The notes beneath the pieces are model-generated. The model did not search any database, was not told the origin of the DNA, and worked only from the letters and a program-made list of their open reading frames with translations. A program made the position numbers and the translations under genes. Shown piece after piece: positions 1 through 14,000 of a DNA stretch of 64,000 bases. The DNA is from Yponomeuta sedellus (lineage: Eukaryota; Arthropoda; Insecta; Lepidoptera; Yponomeutidae): assembly GCA_934045075.1 (NCBI GenBank), contig OW203748.1:11869651-11933650 (forward strand), read 5' to 3'. Each line of letters starts with the position of its first letter. The stretch's first letter is position 1.

Positions 1-1958
1 TGTGTAAAACCTTAAGGGCACAACACGAACCTTCAGTTCACATGTGTCGGTCATTCAACGAAATATCAAATAAAAATTTCGATGCCCTTGATATTTTTGT
101 GAACCTCAGTGGTTTTAAATAACAATTAGTTAAGCTAAAAATTTTGTAAGTTAGATTGTTAATTGTTGTTTAAACTTTTCTTGGTTTTTTTTTAAATACC
201 TACTTATTTAAGTAAGGAGAGCTTTTATGGATCCATCTGTAGAAGCAGATCGAGCCATAATTATCTTCGGCTGCGACCGTTCGGAGTAAGGTGTCTGCGA
301 TGCTTTGCGCTGAGTGGTCGCATTTGGTTGTATGTGGCTTGATGTGTTTTTGGCGCTCGTCCATATTCTAACATGCTGTCATCACACGTTAAAGGATATG
401 TAACTAGATTATAAGCTTTCGCCTTGATATTTTTACATGTTATGTTACTTATCTGTTGTGTAATGCTATAAAAAAAAAAATAATAAAAATATAATCTATC
501 TATATCTATAATCAGCCCACATCAACCCACTGCTGGGCATAGGCCTCCTTTTTATTGCGCCATTCCTCACGGTCATGTGCTAACCTGACCTAATCCATCT
601 CTGACCCGCGGTAATTATTTTTTTTTATTTATTAACGAAAACACACAGTAGTACAATAACACTTTATCAAAAATACTTAATTATTTAAGGTATTAAATAA
701 TTTTACCACCTTAACCACAGATTAAAAATATTGAAAAAACAAAACAGGGAATTTAATATGGTATTCTTGTGCCCTTTGAACATTGCTTTAAGCCGTGCAT
801 GCTTTGCGTTATAGCCGGAATTCTAAACCGGTAAGGTGTGTGTTGAACACCATATGATTTGTTATAACATATTTTCAACTTTCGCGACTTGAACATATAG
901 TTAGAATGGTCATCAAGATGTGTTCGAGTGGAAAAAAGTCGCATGGCTTATCGTCCGACATTGTCAGTGTAGTGTGTCGCAACCCTTATAGTGCTTTGTG
1001 ATGGCTGATTGAGGGTAGTCTGAAACCTCATCAGCCGAAGATACGAGCGGGTGCCAGCCATCAGTCTTCTCGTGACCACGACGGCTGTAACGTCGTCGAA
1101 ACGTCGAGGTAAAATAGCAATAAATTACTACGCGATTAAGCCCCGAAAATATTCTAACTACATACGATTTGTGTTCGCGACGTAGATTAGTTTTTACTGT
1201 GGCAATATTGGAGTTACATTGTTCTTTTTTGTATCTATACAGTTCAAAATTTTATGTTTTTCAGTTCTCATTGATGTTGTAACTAGGGATGTGCGGGACA
1301 GGAACGATTCCTCAATAACATTAAGATTTAATTAACGATTTTATTATAAGTTGATTGTGTTTGTTGATTGCGTAGAATTAAGATAATGATAACAATGAGT
1401 ACCTATAAGAAACAATTGTCATAAATTTAAGTTTTCGAATCATGTTGTTTCGAATCGCCTGGGCTAGCTACGCCCCCTTTTAGTCCTGTGTAACGTAACA
1501 ACTATCTGCAATATCAACTTTACCTATAAGTATAAGGGTGAAATCAATAAAATTTCTTCCTCTACGATTCTCAGTACTGTTTCAATTTCTCACTAGTCCA
1601 TCTTAGGACCTGCCTACGTAAATATTTAGATTTCCTCTGTGGCTGTGTAGGCTGATTGAAGGAGGCAGCCACAAGGGAATTGTTTAAAATACTTGTTTAT
1701 ACTTTGTATGTATGAATTGCTTAACGCAAAGGTTTTCACTGTAATGTTATGCAATTTAAATGAATAAATAATAATAATAATTTTGTCACTATTGTACACT
1801 GAGTTCGTACTTTGCCGCACCCGCACTAAACGCGTGCGGGAATTTGTACAATTACTACAAAATAATACATTTTCCATTACGCGTCTTTATGAAGTATATT
1901 TCCACTGAGGTTCATACACTTAACACATTTCGGAGGAAGTTTCTCGACCAAAACGTAC
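1..1958. other. Talin intron, left edge
   Basis: Intron past the last visible talin exon. It holds a MITE remnant at 905-1158 and AT-rich unassigned DNA. The short reading frames show no coding features and no talin-like exon was found. Confidence 0.7.
905..1158 (+). mobile_element. Truncated copy of 68-bp-TIR MITE
   Basis: Matches the right two thirds of the element at 32627-32992, including the complete right terminal repeat ending ATATTCTAAC. The left terminal repeat is missing. Confidence 0.75.
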
Positions 1959-2078
1959 CTGTGGCGACGAAGCGCACTGGCGGGCCGCCTCCACCATCCG
2001 GGCGGTGGCGTCGGCCAGCAACTTGGCGGCTGCTAGCAGGCGGCGCTGCTGGTCTGACGGCTGCTTCTCGGCCTCCGT
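1959..2078 (-). CDS. rhea: Talin exon, R3 last helix (residues 863-902); last exon in window
   Basis: Donor CAG|GTACGT, phase 0. The acceptor chosen is cgtccccaacag before 2078, giving TEAEKQPSDQQRRLLAAAK, the length that best fits other talins. An in-frame alternative at ttgactcag would add six residues. The helix LLADATARMVEAARQCASS is near-identical to talin R3. No following exon was found in 1-1958. Confidence 0.92.
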
Positions 2079-5000
2079 CTGTTGGGGACGCGGGTTCTGA
2101 GTCAACGTCACTGAACAAGGTTGGGCGGGGAAACACACCGCCTATACACACATAAGTTATTTTTACGGGATCTACACCATCAATACCAAGCCTGCACCAT
2201 CTATAAAACCGTGTCCCAGGCACTACAGGGTCGGAGTGGTCCCTTCACCCATCTAGTGTGAGTGAAGACGCCACTGGACGCTGTATAAATCATCTCATTA
2301 AGTAGATGCAAAAAAAAGGCCAATATATATATTTTTACGGGATGTAAAACGCAATAAAACTTTTTATTCTAATTATGCAATGTGTTATGTAATAATCTAT
2401 TAATAGTGAAACATAACAGCTTTGACGATCATTAAGCAAACATTTTGTGTTTATAGTGAATAAATCTGTTTTGACTTTGAGTGATGCGACATATCATAGT
2501 AATTATACTATTTTTCTTTTTAATGCCCGTGCTAAGGACAATTTAAAAAAACCTATTTAGAGGCTAACCTAACTGCAAAGTAGGTAATCGGGGCTGTAAG
2601 TGATGCAATTTGCTTAAGCCAGATGTCGCTGCCTGTACGTAATACAGAGAATAGTGTAAAGAGGTTCGAAATTTCACTGATGCCGGTGAGTTGCCCATTA
2701 GCTCAGTTGGAAAGAGCGCTGGCACGGATAACCAGAGGTCGCGGAATGGGTGGAATTTTTAGCCTCTAAATAGGTTTTTTTAATATTATAGTTATCTGAC
2801 ATAACCGCAGAACGTCGGCGTGAAGATAGTGTACCCTACCTTGATGTCAGCTATGAGCTCAGCGGTGGCCTGGCCCAGAGACCTGGCGTGGCGCAGAAGA
2901 GAGGCCGTGTCCCCGGCGGAAGTGAGCTGTTCAGACGCTATCATCACTTCCTCCACTATCGTTTCGGAGGCGGTCACGGGCACACTGCGATCTGTGGACA
3001 GAAAGGTTTAGGTTGTGATACGATTTAATATCAACCCCTGTAGTACGTCCTCACGGCTAGAGCACGGGTCTCTTCCTGCATCGCAGGAGGTTACGCCATA
3101 CTCCACCACGGGGGCCAATTCCGGGTCGGTGGAGGATTGTAAGACAGAAGTTATCCAGCCACCCGTAAGGCCTCCGATCTCATGTCCTTCACACGACAGC
3201 CGGCACCAATGACTACGGTGATGCGATTAAAGATATGTAGTTTTATTAGAAAAGGAACGGGCTTACTCTTGACCTCTATCTAACCCGAGGGTGAAGATGA
3301 GGTCTAGAACGGACTGTGTTTGCCCAGAAGAAGCTTGCAAGTCACGGATGCCGCTCCACGGCTTGATCCATTTACCCTCTTGAAATAACCTAAGACAGGC
3401 TTTACGCCTAACAAAAGTCTTAAGCTTCTACTTCTAGTAACCTTCGTCACAATATACCAAAGGCTGATCTAATGCTGCGGTGACAGTCCGCGCGGCTTTA
3501 AACAAGCCCATCCGCTATTTGGCGGAGCAAGCTTTTACAAGCCGCTCATAGCGTGGTACATTTAGCCCATCGGAAAGACCAAAGACCTCCGCTGAGCCTA
3601 AAAAAGTTCTCACTAGCACTAACCTACGTCACAATGGTCTAAAAGCCGACCTAAAGCCGAGTTATGTTCTTATGCTTGTTAACGAATCAAGCCACTAAAA
3701 GCCGCTCCACGGCTTGGTCCATTTATTCCCTTGGTAACACCTAAGTCATAGATAGTACAATCCTGCGTCGCAACGAGTCAATTACGCTTGTTGGCGAGAC
3801 AAGCCACCAAAAGCCGCTCCACTTATTATCTTGGTAACACCTGAGCATCATCTAGTACTAACCTGCGTCGCAGTGGGCCAAGAGCCGGTCCAGAGCGGCG
3901 GTGACAGCGCGCGCGGCTTCAGGCAAGTCCTTGCGCTTGTTGGCGGGGCAAGCCGCCAGAAGCCTTTCCACGGCTTGGGCCACTTGGCGCGCCGCCGCCG
4001 CCAGCTGTTGACGGCACGCCGCGTCGTTGAGCGTCGGCGCGACCACCTGAGGAGGGCGGTTGGGGTTAATCAATCAATCAAATCAATTACTCTTCTTCTT
4101 CTTCAGGCTATATTATGTAGTCCACTGCTGGACATAGCCCTCCCCTAATGAGCGCCATAGCGCCCTGTCTTCAGCTTGCCGCATCCAGCATCTGCCGGCA
4201 GTTTTTCCCAGATCGTCATCCCACCTGGTCGGAGGGCGTCCTACACTACGTTTGCCGAGTCGCGGTCTCCACTCAAGAACACGTTTACTCCAACGGTTGT
4301 CGATTCTTCGCGAGATATGGCCAGCCCACTGCCACTTCAAATCAATTTATTTCAACGTTAAGAAATTATATTCTGTTTACTGAATATCAACGTACACTGA
4401 AATGAGTTGAAGCGTTTTATCGGGGTGCGCTTAAATATATCTGTTGGCAACATTGGTTATTGTATTGTGCGACACAAAGTTTGCTTGGGATGCCCTCTCT
4501 ATACGTAGAAGTTTATACTCTAAGATTGTAGTGGAGAAAAAGCCAGCGGAAATAAACTCCGCTGTGACCATCTTTTCTCAAGTCATCTTAAGTATATTCT
4601 AAAAGCTAACAGACTGTGCAAGCACTCAAGTTACCTTGGCAGCGGCGACCAGCTGGCTGGTGGCAAGGGCGCAGTGTGTGGCGGCGGCGATGATCTCAGC
4701 GTGGGCCTGGGGCTCGTCCCGGCATTGCTCGGAGACGTACTTGGCTCGCAGCACCAGGGCCGCGGTCGTCGTGGCCACAGCCTTAGCCAGAGACAGCAGG
4801 ATATCCTGAGGGAGAGGGCCAAGTCAGGAAACCTTCTATGCATAGTGTTGGCGACAGACATAACATTTTACATACTGGCACTTACATTGCTTCTGGCCCC
4901 ACACTAGGATACCCTGTGTCGTGGGAACCAGAAACAACGACATCACAAACATGTAAACATCCAAGACCTGGACTCTTTATTAGACAGTTTTATTCTTTTG

Positions 5001-8000
5001 ATTTTTTTTTCTATTTGTAATGTTATAAAAAATAGACATTTCATTCGTGTGCTGCTCTGGTTAAGATAAGAATATTCTTTATTGTACACCAGGAAAAAAC
5101 AAACAAGACATAATTACAAAGATACGATACAATTAAACGAAATTGAAAAATGTTTATTTACCACACACAGATTAGAGAACATAATTATGAGTACTATGAA
5201 AAAAAATTAGAGACAATATGTGATAAAAAGAATAGCTTATTCTGTGAGTGCATGCATCATCACAGCGCTGATTTTCAGCCCGTCCTTGTTCTCACTGAAT
5301 TCTTCTTCTTCTTCTTCAGGCTATATTAGTCCACTGCTGGACATAGCCCTCCCCTAATGAGCGCCATAGCGCAAGGTTGTGTCATCATTGGGGGGTAATG
5401 CCCACTGAATGAAATGTAATAAAAGTTGGCGGATTTTAAAAAGAGAACACCGCAATTGTAATCCAACGAAGATCTGTTAAGCATTAGTCCAACGAAAGGC
5501 ACAAGGTGAACGGATATGAAGTTTAACCATTGCTGGTTTGTCTCGAAGCTAGCGTCTTCGGATTTTACAATGTTAGGTAGATACATTGATGGCACGTTAC
5601 ATTGCTAGTAGCAAACTACACTTGCCGACGATAACGGTATTGTTTTCTTTTCACGGTTTTCTTTTTCTAGATCGTTTTAATACATATTGTCAGTTTTTAA
5701 ATTTTAGATTAGTTAAAGTTACTTCTGACTGTGTTTATTATGTAAATTTCTTCTATAAATAATCGGTTAGCGGAAAGCTCCTTGATAGGTATTTATGTAA
5801 GTTTGTTTATTGTTGTTTTATGTATGTATTTATATTTCTTTGATGGTTTATGTAGTTTATTCTTAAAAACCTATTTAGAGGCTAAAAATTTCACCCATGC
5901 CGGGATTCGAACCCGCAACCTCTGGCTATCCGTGCCAGCGCTCTACCAATTGAGCCCATGAGCGACTCACGGCATCAGTGAAATTTCGAACCTCTTTACA
6001 CTATTCTCTGTATTACGTACAGGCAGCGACATCTGAGAATAGTGAATAGTGTAAACAGAGAATAGTGTAAAGAGGTTCGAAATTTCACTGATGCCGTGAG
6101 TCGCCCATTGGCTCAATTGGTAGAGCGCTGGCACGGATAGCCAGAGGTTGCGGGTTCGAATCCCGGAATGGGTGAATTTTTAGCCTCTAAATAGGTTTTT
6201 AAATTTGTCCTTAGCACGGGTTAGTGCATAAAAAATAAAAATAGTATAGTTTATTCTTTTCATTATTAGAATTTTTATATATTTGGGTAGATATCTATCT
6301 TGGCAGGATTTTGTTATCTGTGTAAGTTTATTAAGTATGTAGAGTATGTCGTGCACGTGCATAGACCCGTTTCACATCTCCACTCTGTCTCCCCAAGGTT
6401 TGCTGGAAGAAACACCTTTGTACATTTTTTTTCTTGCGTTGTATTTCTTTTTTGTGTTTTTCGGGTGCAACAAAGTATAAATTAAGGTTACTCGAATACC
6501 TAGTATTGTAGTTGCAAAGTTTTATTTAATTTAAGAGAAAAGAAAAGTAACTGCGCCGGTACGGTGATCAACACATACATAGATCCTAGCGCTGACGTGT
6601 TCAGTCTGGCGTAGAATATATCAGTTCAGGAAAGCTAATACTGCACTGCCTAGAGCTGCTTATACTGAAAATCTTTTTGTGGTTAACTCGGATTTATTTA
6701 TTTGGATTATTTATACGACAATGATGTCTGGAATTGAAGCCAGTAACAATGCACGAGTGCTATTTTTTTTTTTTATAAATATTCATGGACATATTACACG
6801 TATCTCGCTAGCCCTATACTAAGTACAACTGAATGACTTGTGTTATAGGTGCTAACTCGACGATAGATTTAATACAATTCATACATAGATAACATCCAAG
6901 ACCCGAGACAAACTAGAAAAGTTCGTTTCCTAGTTTGACCCGGCCGGGGATCGAACCCGAGACCTTCCGTTTCACAGTCAGCGTGCTAAACCGCTGCGCT
7001 GCCGAGGCCGATTTATAAAATGACTTTGTTTAATTATTCGTCTCTTTTTACTTATCGACTAACTTTACTCACTAACGACTTCTTAATTTATTTCAAGACA
7101 CTGCGATAAAAGAATTAACAATGAAAACCTAACATGTTCGGTACGTACTATTTACATAAATACGCAAGTTGCACGCGTGTTTAATAAACCTGGTATCAAA
7201 ATGCACCGCAATCACAGCCAAGACGCGGTTAGGGTTATAACAGAATTGGATCAGAACTAGGGTCGTCACACTGGTAACATTATAAAGGCGAAGTTTAGGA
7301 ATATGCATGTTTGTTACTTCTCACGTCTAACCGGCTGGAGCGATTTAAAACAACATTGTATGGAATTAGCTGACACCCCGGATAGGCTACGTTTTACTGC
7401 GGGAAAATATCTTATCCTAATGGGAAAACAAACCGCGGGGCACAGCAAGTAACCTATAAGACATTTTCCATTGTATCAATAGTGAGTTTACACACACTGT
7501 TTGTTAGGACAGTCATCTGAAGGATACATAAAGAAGAAATAACAGAGATAATATAAAAAAAAACCCATCAGTCTAAGCACGTATAAGTAAGTCATAGTCA
7601 TGTAATTTTAAATTTTTTATTGTTATTTTATACTGTAACTTAATTTTATCATTTTATTATTTTATTATCATGCTAATAATTTATTGACTTCATTTATCTC
7701 ACATTTTATACAATCAATGACTAAAAGGTTGCCACATGATAAATAGTGGCAGAACCTCGCACAAAAAAAATAACCTACAAGACAGCATATAATGCATATA
7801 AACCTTGGACTTTGCACTCACGTATTGAGATGAGTTACTTATACATGGTCCAGTTGCACCTTCAATCACAATAGATGGGTGAAAAGACTACTCGGTCGCT
7901 ACAGTGCCTTCTTCTTCTTCTTCAGGCTATATTAGTCCACTGCTGGACTAATGAGCGCCATAGCGCAAGATTGTGCCATCATTGGGGGGTAATGGCCATA

Positions 8001-11000
8001 ACCCCACGCTGGGCATGCGGGTTGGGGATCGCAGTTTGGTGGAATTGTACTGCAGGGAGCGCTGCTGCCCACCCCCCAGTTTGTGTCCCTTTGTCGCCTT
8101 TTACGACACCCGCGGGAAGAATTTGGGTCGGTGCTATTCTCTAGGCCGACACCACACAGCAAGGGCACATACATTGCTTCTGGCCGCACACTAGGATACC
8201 CTGTGTCGTGGGAACCAGAAACAGCGACATCACAAACATGTAAACATCCAAGACCTGGGGTTTTGTCCCCAGCCGGGTTTCAAACCCGGGACCTTTCGCA
8301 CGGCAGGCAGATGCCCTACCGCTGCGCCACAGAGGTCTTTCACATAATTTGAACTGTTTGTGCGGTACTTCCCAGACGACGGAACATCTTTCATTGGTCC
8401 CTACGTGCCCTGACACCTGCACTCAGGAGGACCTAACGATTGCAAGTAATAAAGCAGTCAAGTTCTGGGCCCAACTGTTTCGTAAGCTACATATGATAAA
8501 AATTGTTTTGCCATCGATGCGCTAAGAAGAAGGTGGTGACCCAACATCATATTTGCCGTCAACATGACTTTCAAACGCTCGTGGCCTAGTCAAACCGAGT
8601 GATTGGAATCAATCATTCGTGATAAGCAACAACAGGCGCGGTCAGGTGCAGGATGGGTGGCCGTCCCGTGACTACCGCTAGTGGCATTTTTCGGAGCGCT
8701 TCTGTGCTCCGCACGTTAAGCCGTTGGTGCCGGCTGTCATGTAATGGCAGTCGTTAAGCTATGTCAGAGGCCTTATGGGCGGCTTGCCACTGTCTTACAA
8801 TCCTCCGCCTACCCGGACTTGGCCCCGTGGTGGCGTATGGCCTAACCTTCCTGCGAAGCAGGAAGAGACCCGTGCCAGCAGTGGGGATATACAAGAGTTG
8901 ATATCGGATATCTGACTTTTAAACAATCGCTGATAAGCAGCTGTGGAGATCTAGGTCGACGATTACAGTTAGTGCTGGACAGGACACGATGGCGGCTTTT
9001 GGTTAACGAGGCCAAGATTTTAAGTCGTAGAGACAGCGAGAATGAACTGCATTTCGTGCTTTTTTTTAATTTTCCTCGTCGTACTCTAATTTTGACAAAT
9101 GCCCGGAGTCTACGTATTTCTCCATGTTTCTGATGTCCTTGTCAGGTATTATGTCACAGGGTATCCTAATTTATGACCTAAACAACATCTTCTGCTTAGT
9201 GCCTTTCCATCACTGGAGGTTGGCGGTCAGCTCTTTACAACGCTCTCAGACAGAATGCTCAGAAAAGATGGTCAGAGTGTAGTTTTCCCGGTGCCTATTT
9301 CTGTACTACAAATACGGCCTGAAGACAGCGGCCAATCATTGACATTCAGCAAACAGAATAATTTACGTTAAAGGCTCGCCCACCTACTGCCATAACATAT
9401 AACTATGAGAACGGCTCACGTGCCCTCAGTGTGCACGGAGTTTCGCCGCGAAGATAGGCTACGTAAGCCATCTTCGAGCACATCAGTGCCATATCTCTGA
9501 TTAGGGGTCAAAGTGGTCGCCATGGCCGAAATCGGTTGGAGCCATCATCATCAATTAATGTTCACGTTGAAATTAATTAGCGATATCTGATTTCTGTTCA
9601 GTGCCACTGTGAACAGCTGTCCACGGTTTCAACATCAGTCTACTTAAAAAGTGACAATTACTTTGCTAAATTCCGCCAAAATCCCACAAGCACCATGCGG
9701 TTAGTTAATGCACAGCCCTCTCTCCCACTTTTTCAAGCAGAAGCAAGACACGATCACACCACCACCGACACCAATACTTGTGTGAGAAAACACGCGACGC
9801 GTTTCGCCTCTAACACGAGGCATCCTCAGAGTGATTAGTGCGAGTTTTTTAACTACTCGATCGCGTTAACGTAAACTCATATTTCTATGGCATCGAGGAA
9901 GCGCCACCTAGCGACAAGTATGGAAATTAAAATTGCTGAGTGCGAGTTGTAATGGTTTACGTTGAGAAGTGAACACGTTTACCAGCCAAAACACGAATAA
10001 ACGCGAGTGCGAGTTGTAACATTTGTTTACGTTGAGAAGTGAACACGTTTACCAGCCAAAATACGAATAAACGCGAGTGCGAGTTGTACTGAGACAGCGT
10101 TTTGCCAGTCTGGTTCGAACGGTTAACTTACGCATACTCACTACTCAATGCTCGATTAACGTGGTAGTAAAGTTATTCGATTGGATCTGTCAAACTCGCA
10201 CTAAGCACTCAGGCTCACAAGTGCAAGACTTACGTTCCGTTCGTGTCTTGCTTCTGCTTGAAAAAGTGGTAGGGAGGGCGGTGCATTAACTAACCGCATG
10301 GTGCTTGTGGGATTTTGGCGGAATTTAGCAAAGTAATTTTCGCTTTTTAATGCTATTATGGATTTCCGTAGAGTAACGCCTGATTCTATAGAATATCAGT
10401 CTAGTTCTTGATGTTGGACTATCATGAGATCCTCCCACCCTTCTCTAAGTCTATTGCCTCGCAAATAACTTGAAAAAAAAAAGACTGATTTCGCAACTAC
10501 GACTTTCGGTCTCATTGGCGGAGGACGCGGGACGCTTCTCACCATTGCGAATTCAAAGCGAAACCTGGTTGGATTCTTCCGGCATCAAGTAAGTGAATCC
10601 GGAAACGCGTTTATCGCAATATTAACAAATAATTTAAAAAATTCTATACGCGTTCATCTCAAAGTCAGGTCGGCAGCGTGGATTTTTGTCAAGTTATGTA
10701 CCAGGCATTAGATAACTGTACAGTAGATACGATTTGTACTCACGACGACAAGTCAAGATTTTTACGTAGTTTTTGTCGATATAAGTTCAACTTAAAAGTT
10801 TCCTTCAAGGTGTAATTCCCATCCAAACGTAGGTTGGTTTTTATTCAATGAAACTTTGCCAATACGTTTATAGGATAATAATAGAGGTTCAGTCGTGCTT
10901 ACTACTGAGAAAAACAAACCCATAAAGAAATTGTAGTCCTATAAGTCATATGTCAGAGAGGGTGGCTTGATAACTTCTGACAGTAAGGCCCGCCACTCTT

Positions 11001-14000
11001 ACAATCCTCCACCAACCCGGACTTGGCCCCCGTGGTAGAGTATGGCCTAACCTTCCTGCTATGCAGGAAGAGACCCGTGCCCCAACAGTGGGGACATACG
11101 AGGGTTGCCGAAGAAAAAGGAGACTTTTTGCAGAAGAAAAAGGAGACTTTTTATAGAAACTATTGTTAACACTGTAATTTGTTATTGATAAGTTAATTTC
11201 TAATTCTAAGCACCATCAAACCTTGATTTGTGTTCTCTTAACGCGTTGGCAAAGTTTCAGTCCTATTTGGCATGTAGTTTGTAAATAAAAACTAAACTGT
11301 TTAGAGGCTAAAAATTGAAGCACCCATGCCGGGACTCGAATCCTCGACCTCTGGCTAACCGTGCCTGCGCTCTCCCAACTGAGCTAATGGTCGACTAACG
11401 GCATCAGTGAAATTTCGAACCTCTTTACAATACTCTCTGTCTTACATACAGGCAACGACATCTGGCTGAAGTAATTTGCAGCCCCGAGTACCTACTTTGA
11501 AGTTAGGTTTTACATCGGAATTGATATCGCTGTACCCACATGATTAGTTTTTAATGCACTAACCCGTGCTAAGGACAATTTTAAAAACCTATTTTATAAA
11601 CTACGTTTGTACGGAAACTGCATCCTGCGGAGCCCGCAAGAACTCTACACTACACAGTGAAATCTCGATTCGTCGCCGTGTGTACATGCATACATAAAGA
11701 GGGTATATTAGTAACAAGTATTATCTCTCCACTATCTACAATACTTTGTACAGTGAGTTATTTTTGTCACCACATTTTACTTTTTAGAGACAGTTAGTCG
11801 TAAATAAAACCCTTCGAAAGCGAGGCAAGCAAATGTATTAACAAAAATAACTTCTCGTGTTGTAGACAGTTTACAAAATAAACAACTTGGACGTGTTGTA
11901 AATGGTGCGTACAAATTAACTACTTCGTATTTGTAAATGGTTCATGAAAAATAAGTGGTTTCTGTAAAACGATCACGGAATAATGTAAGTACTTACTGTT
12001 TTCGTCCCAAATACAACAATTATAGAGGCTTTAAAGGCTTTAAAAATTATAATTTCTTTAGATTTGTAAACGGTACATAAATACAAACGGAATTGGCGAA
12101 TTTTTTTAAAAACACCAAGTACTTACTTTTCACTGTGAATAGATAACAAAAATAACGAAGTATAATCTTTGTGAACGTTTACAAAACACCTTTAGCTTTA
12201 TAAACGGTTAAAGAAAACTGTTTTTTTTTTATAAAAATGTCAACCAAAACGTTAATAATGTACTTAACAAAATAATAATAACAAAATAATGTACTTGTGA
12301 TTGTAAACAGTTCACGAAAACCACATCTTTGCGAACAATTTACTTGTTTAACACTTAAATACTTGTATTTGACTGTAGCCATATGCATTTTGGTAAAAGT
12401 TTCGCGAATTATTAACGTTATCAGTTATAAAAACACAATTCCTCTAAAACTCTCCTCAAAGGTTATCGTAAAGGTTATCTAAAGGTAAAGGTTATCTGTG
12501 GTTACATATTTCTCTTTCCCACAGACTACTTAAAATCACTCTAAGGAGTAATTCAAGGAATCGTCGTTTTACAAACAAGACCTTAAAACGTTAGCTATAC
12601 ATTGTTTATGTCAGATGTGTACGAATGACCTCCTGTCAACCTTTACAGTTGACATGCTAACTTACGTCAGTACAAATTTGCCACAAGAGATGATTTTGTG
12701 GCAAAATCGCAATGTGACTACGGCTGGAACGCTTTTGGTATGTCACAGAATAATGGTAAAAAATAACACTATAACAAATAGCAAAAATAATATTAAAAAA
12801 AACTATTAAAAACACAAAAGAAACTGTCACCAAAATTATTAAATATGTTAAAAGCTACCAAATTAAATATTATATTTACAATTTTATCCAAAACGAGATA
12901 CACAAGTTAGTCGATTAATAATTTTACCTGAATCAAAACAGTAATACTGATACATTTATGAGAATACAATGAATTGTAACCAAAAGTTAGCAGCCGCTTT
13001 CAATAAAATAAATTAGTACCTAGTTAAACTAAAAATATATTATTGAAAAACCGAACTATCGACTAGATTAGTTGCAACTATCAAATAAAATAACCCTAGA
13101 CTAGACACCATGTTGTAATTAGGCTGATACAGATAACGAGGGTATAATAGCACTAAGTAAGAAAAGCCGAACAACTAAGAGTTCAAAACTAACTACAAAA
13201 CGAGGTGGACGAAATTTTTGTAAATGATTTTTTTTTATTATTGTCTATGTCTTCACAGAAATAAAGTTATATAATAGTTATAAAAAAAATAACTACAAAA
13301 CTACTTTCTACACTTTTAACATTTTGACTTACGTCAAACTGTAATTGTGAAACTGCCTTCCAAACTGTAGAAGTTTGAGATTTAAAATAAGAAAATGTTT
13401 TATAGAAAATGTTATTAGTTTTCTTTGAAACTATAGTAGGTAATTAAATTAATTTTATTAATAAAATTTAATGCCTCTACTTCGAAAGTATATCTTGTGT
13501 ACTTAAATAAAATGTTATTGCTTGGGCCAGTTTCTGAAATGAGAAACTTCACTAAGTAAATACTTAAGTAACGTGCCGTCGCGCTCTTTGCTGAGCAATT
13601 CGTAGGGAGAGCACTACAGTTAACAACACTAAAAAAAAACTATTTACTTAGCGGAATTTTCAAGACATTTCTTGAAAATAACTAGTTATGTCCTACAGTC
13701 TATTTATCCTTACTTGGCCAATTTAGTAAACAAGATTCTAACCTCAAAATTGATATTTGATGCCAACACGCCAAACGACATAAATTCTCGCAACCTAATG
13801 AACTTTGTTAATAAAATTGACAGCGTATTATCTAAAATAGTCTCCCCGATTACGTCATTTACGGGAATATGGCGCTTTGCGACTAAAATTCATACTTTAC
13901 GGGTAGAATCTTGTTTACTAAAATGGACAAATAAGGATAATAAACTGTAAACTGTAATAAACTGTGATAAACTGTAGGGAAATTCGTGTTGATGATGGCA

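Larger units (their letters stand above)
2992..3862. other. Talin intron, 871 bp
   Basis: Almost fully accounted for by the SINE tail at 3030-3215 and the decayed exon copies at 3310-3856. Confidence 0.75.

Noticed and set aside
1912..2223. Overlapping 103-codon frames on both strands
   Set aside because: They are other frames of the GC-rich talin exon at 1959-2078; only the frame with LLADATARMVEAAR aligns with talin.
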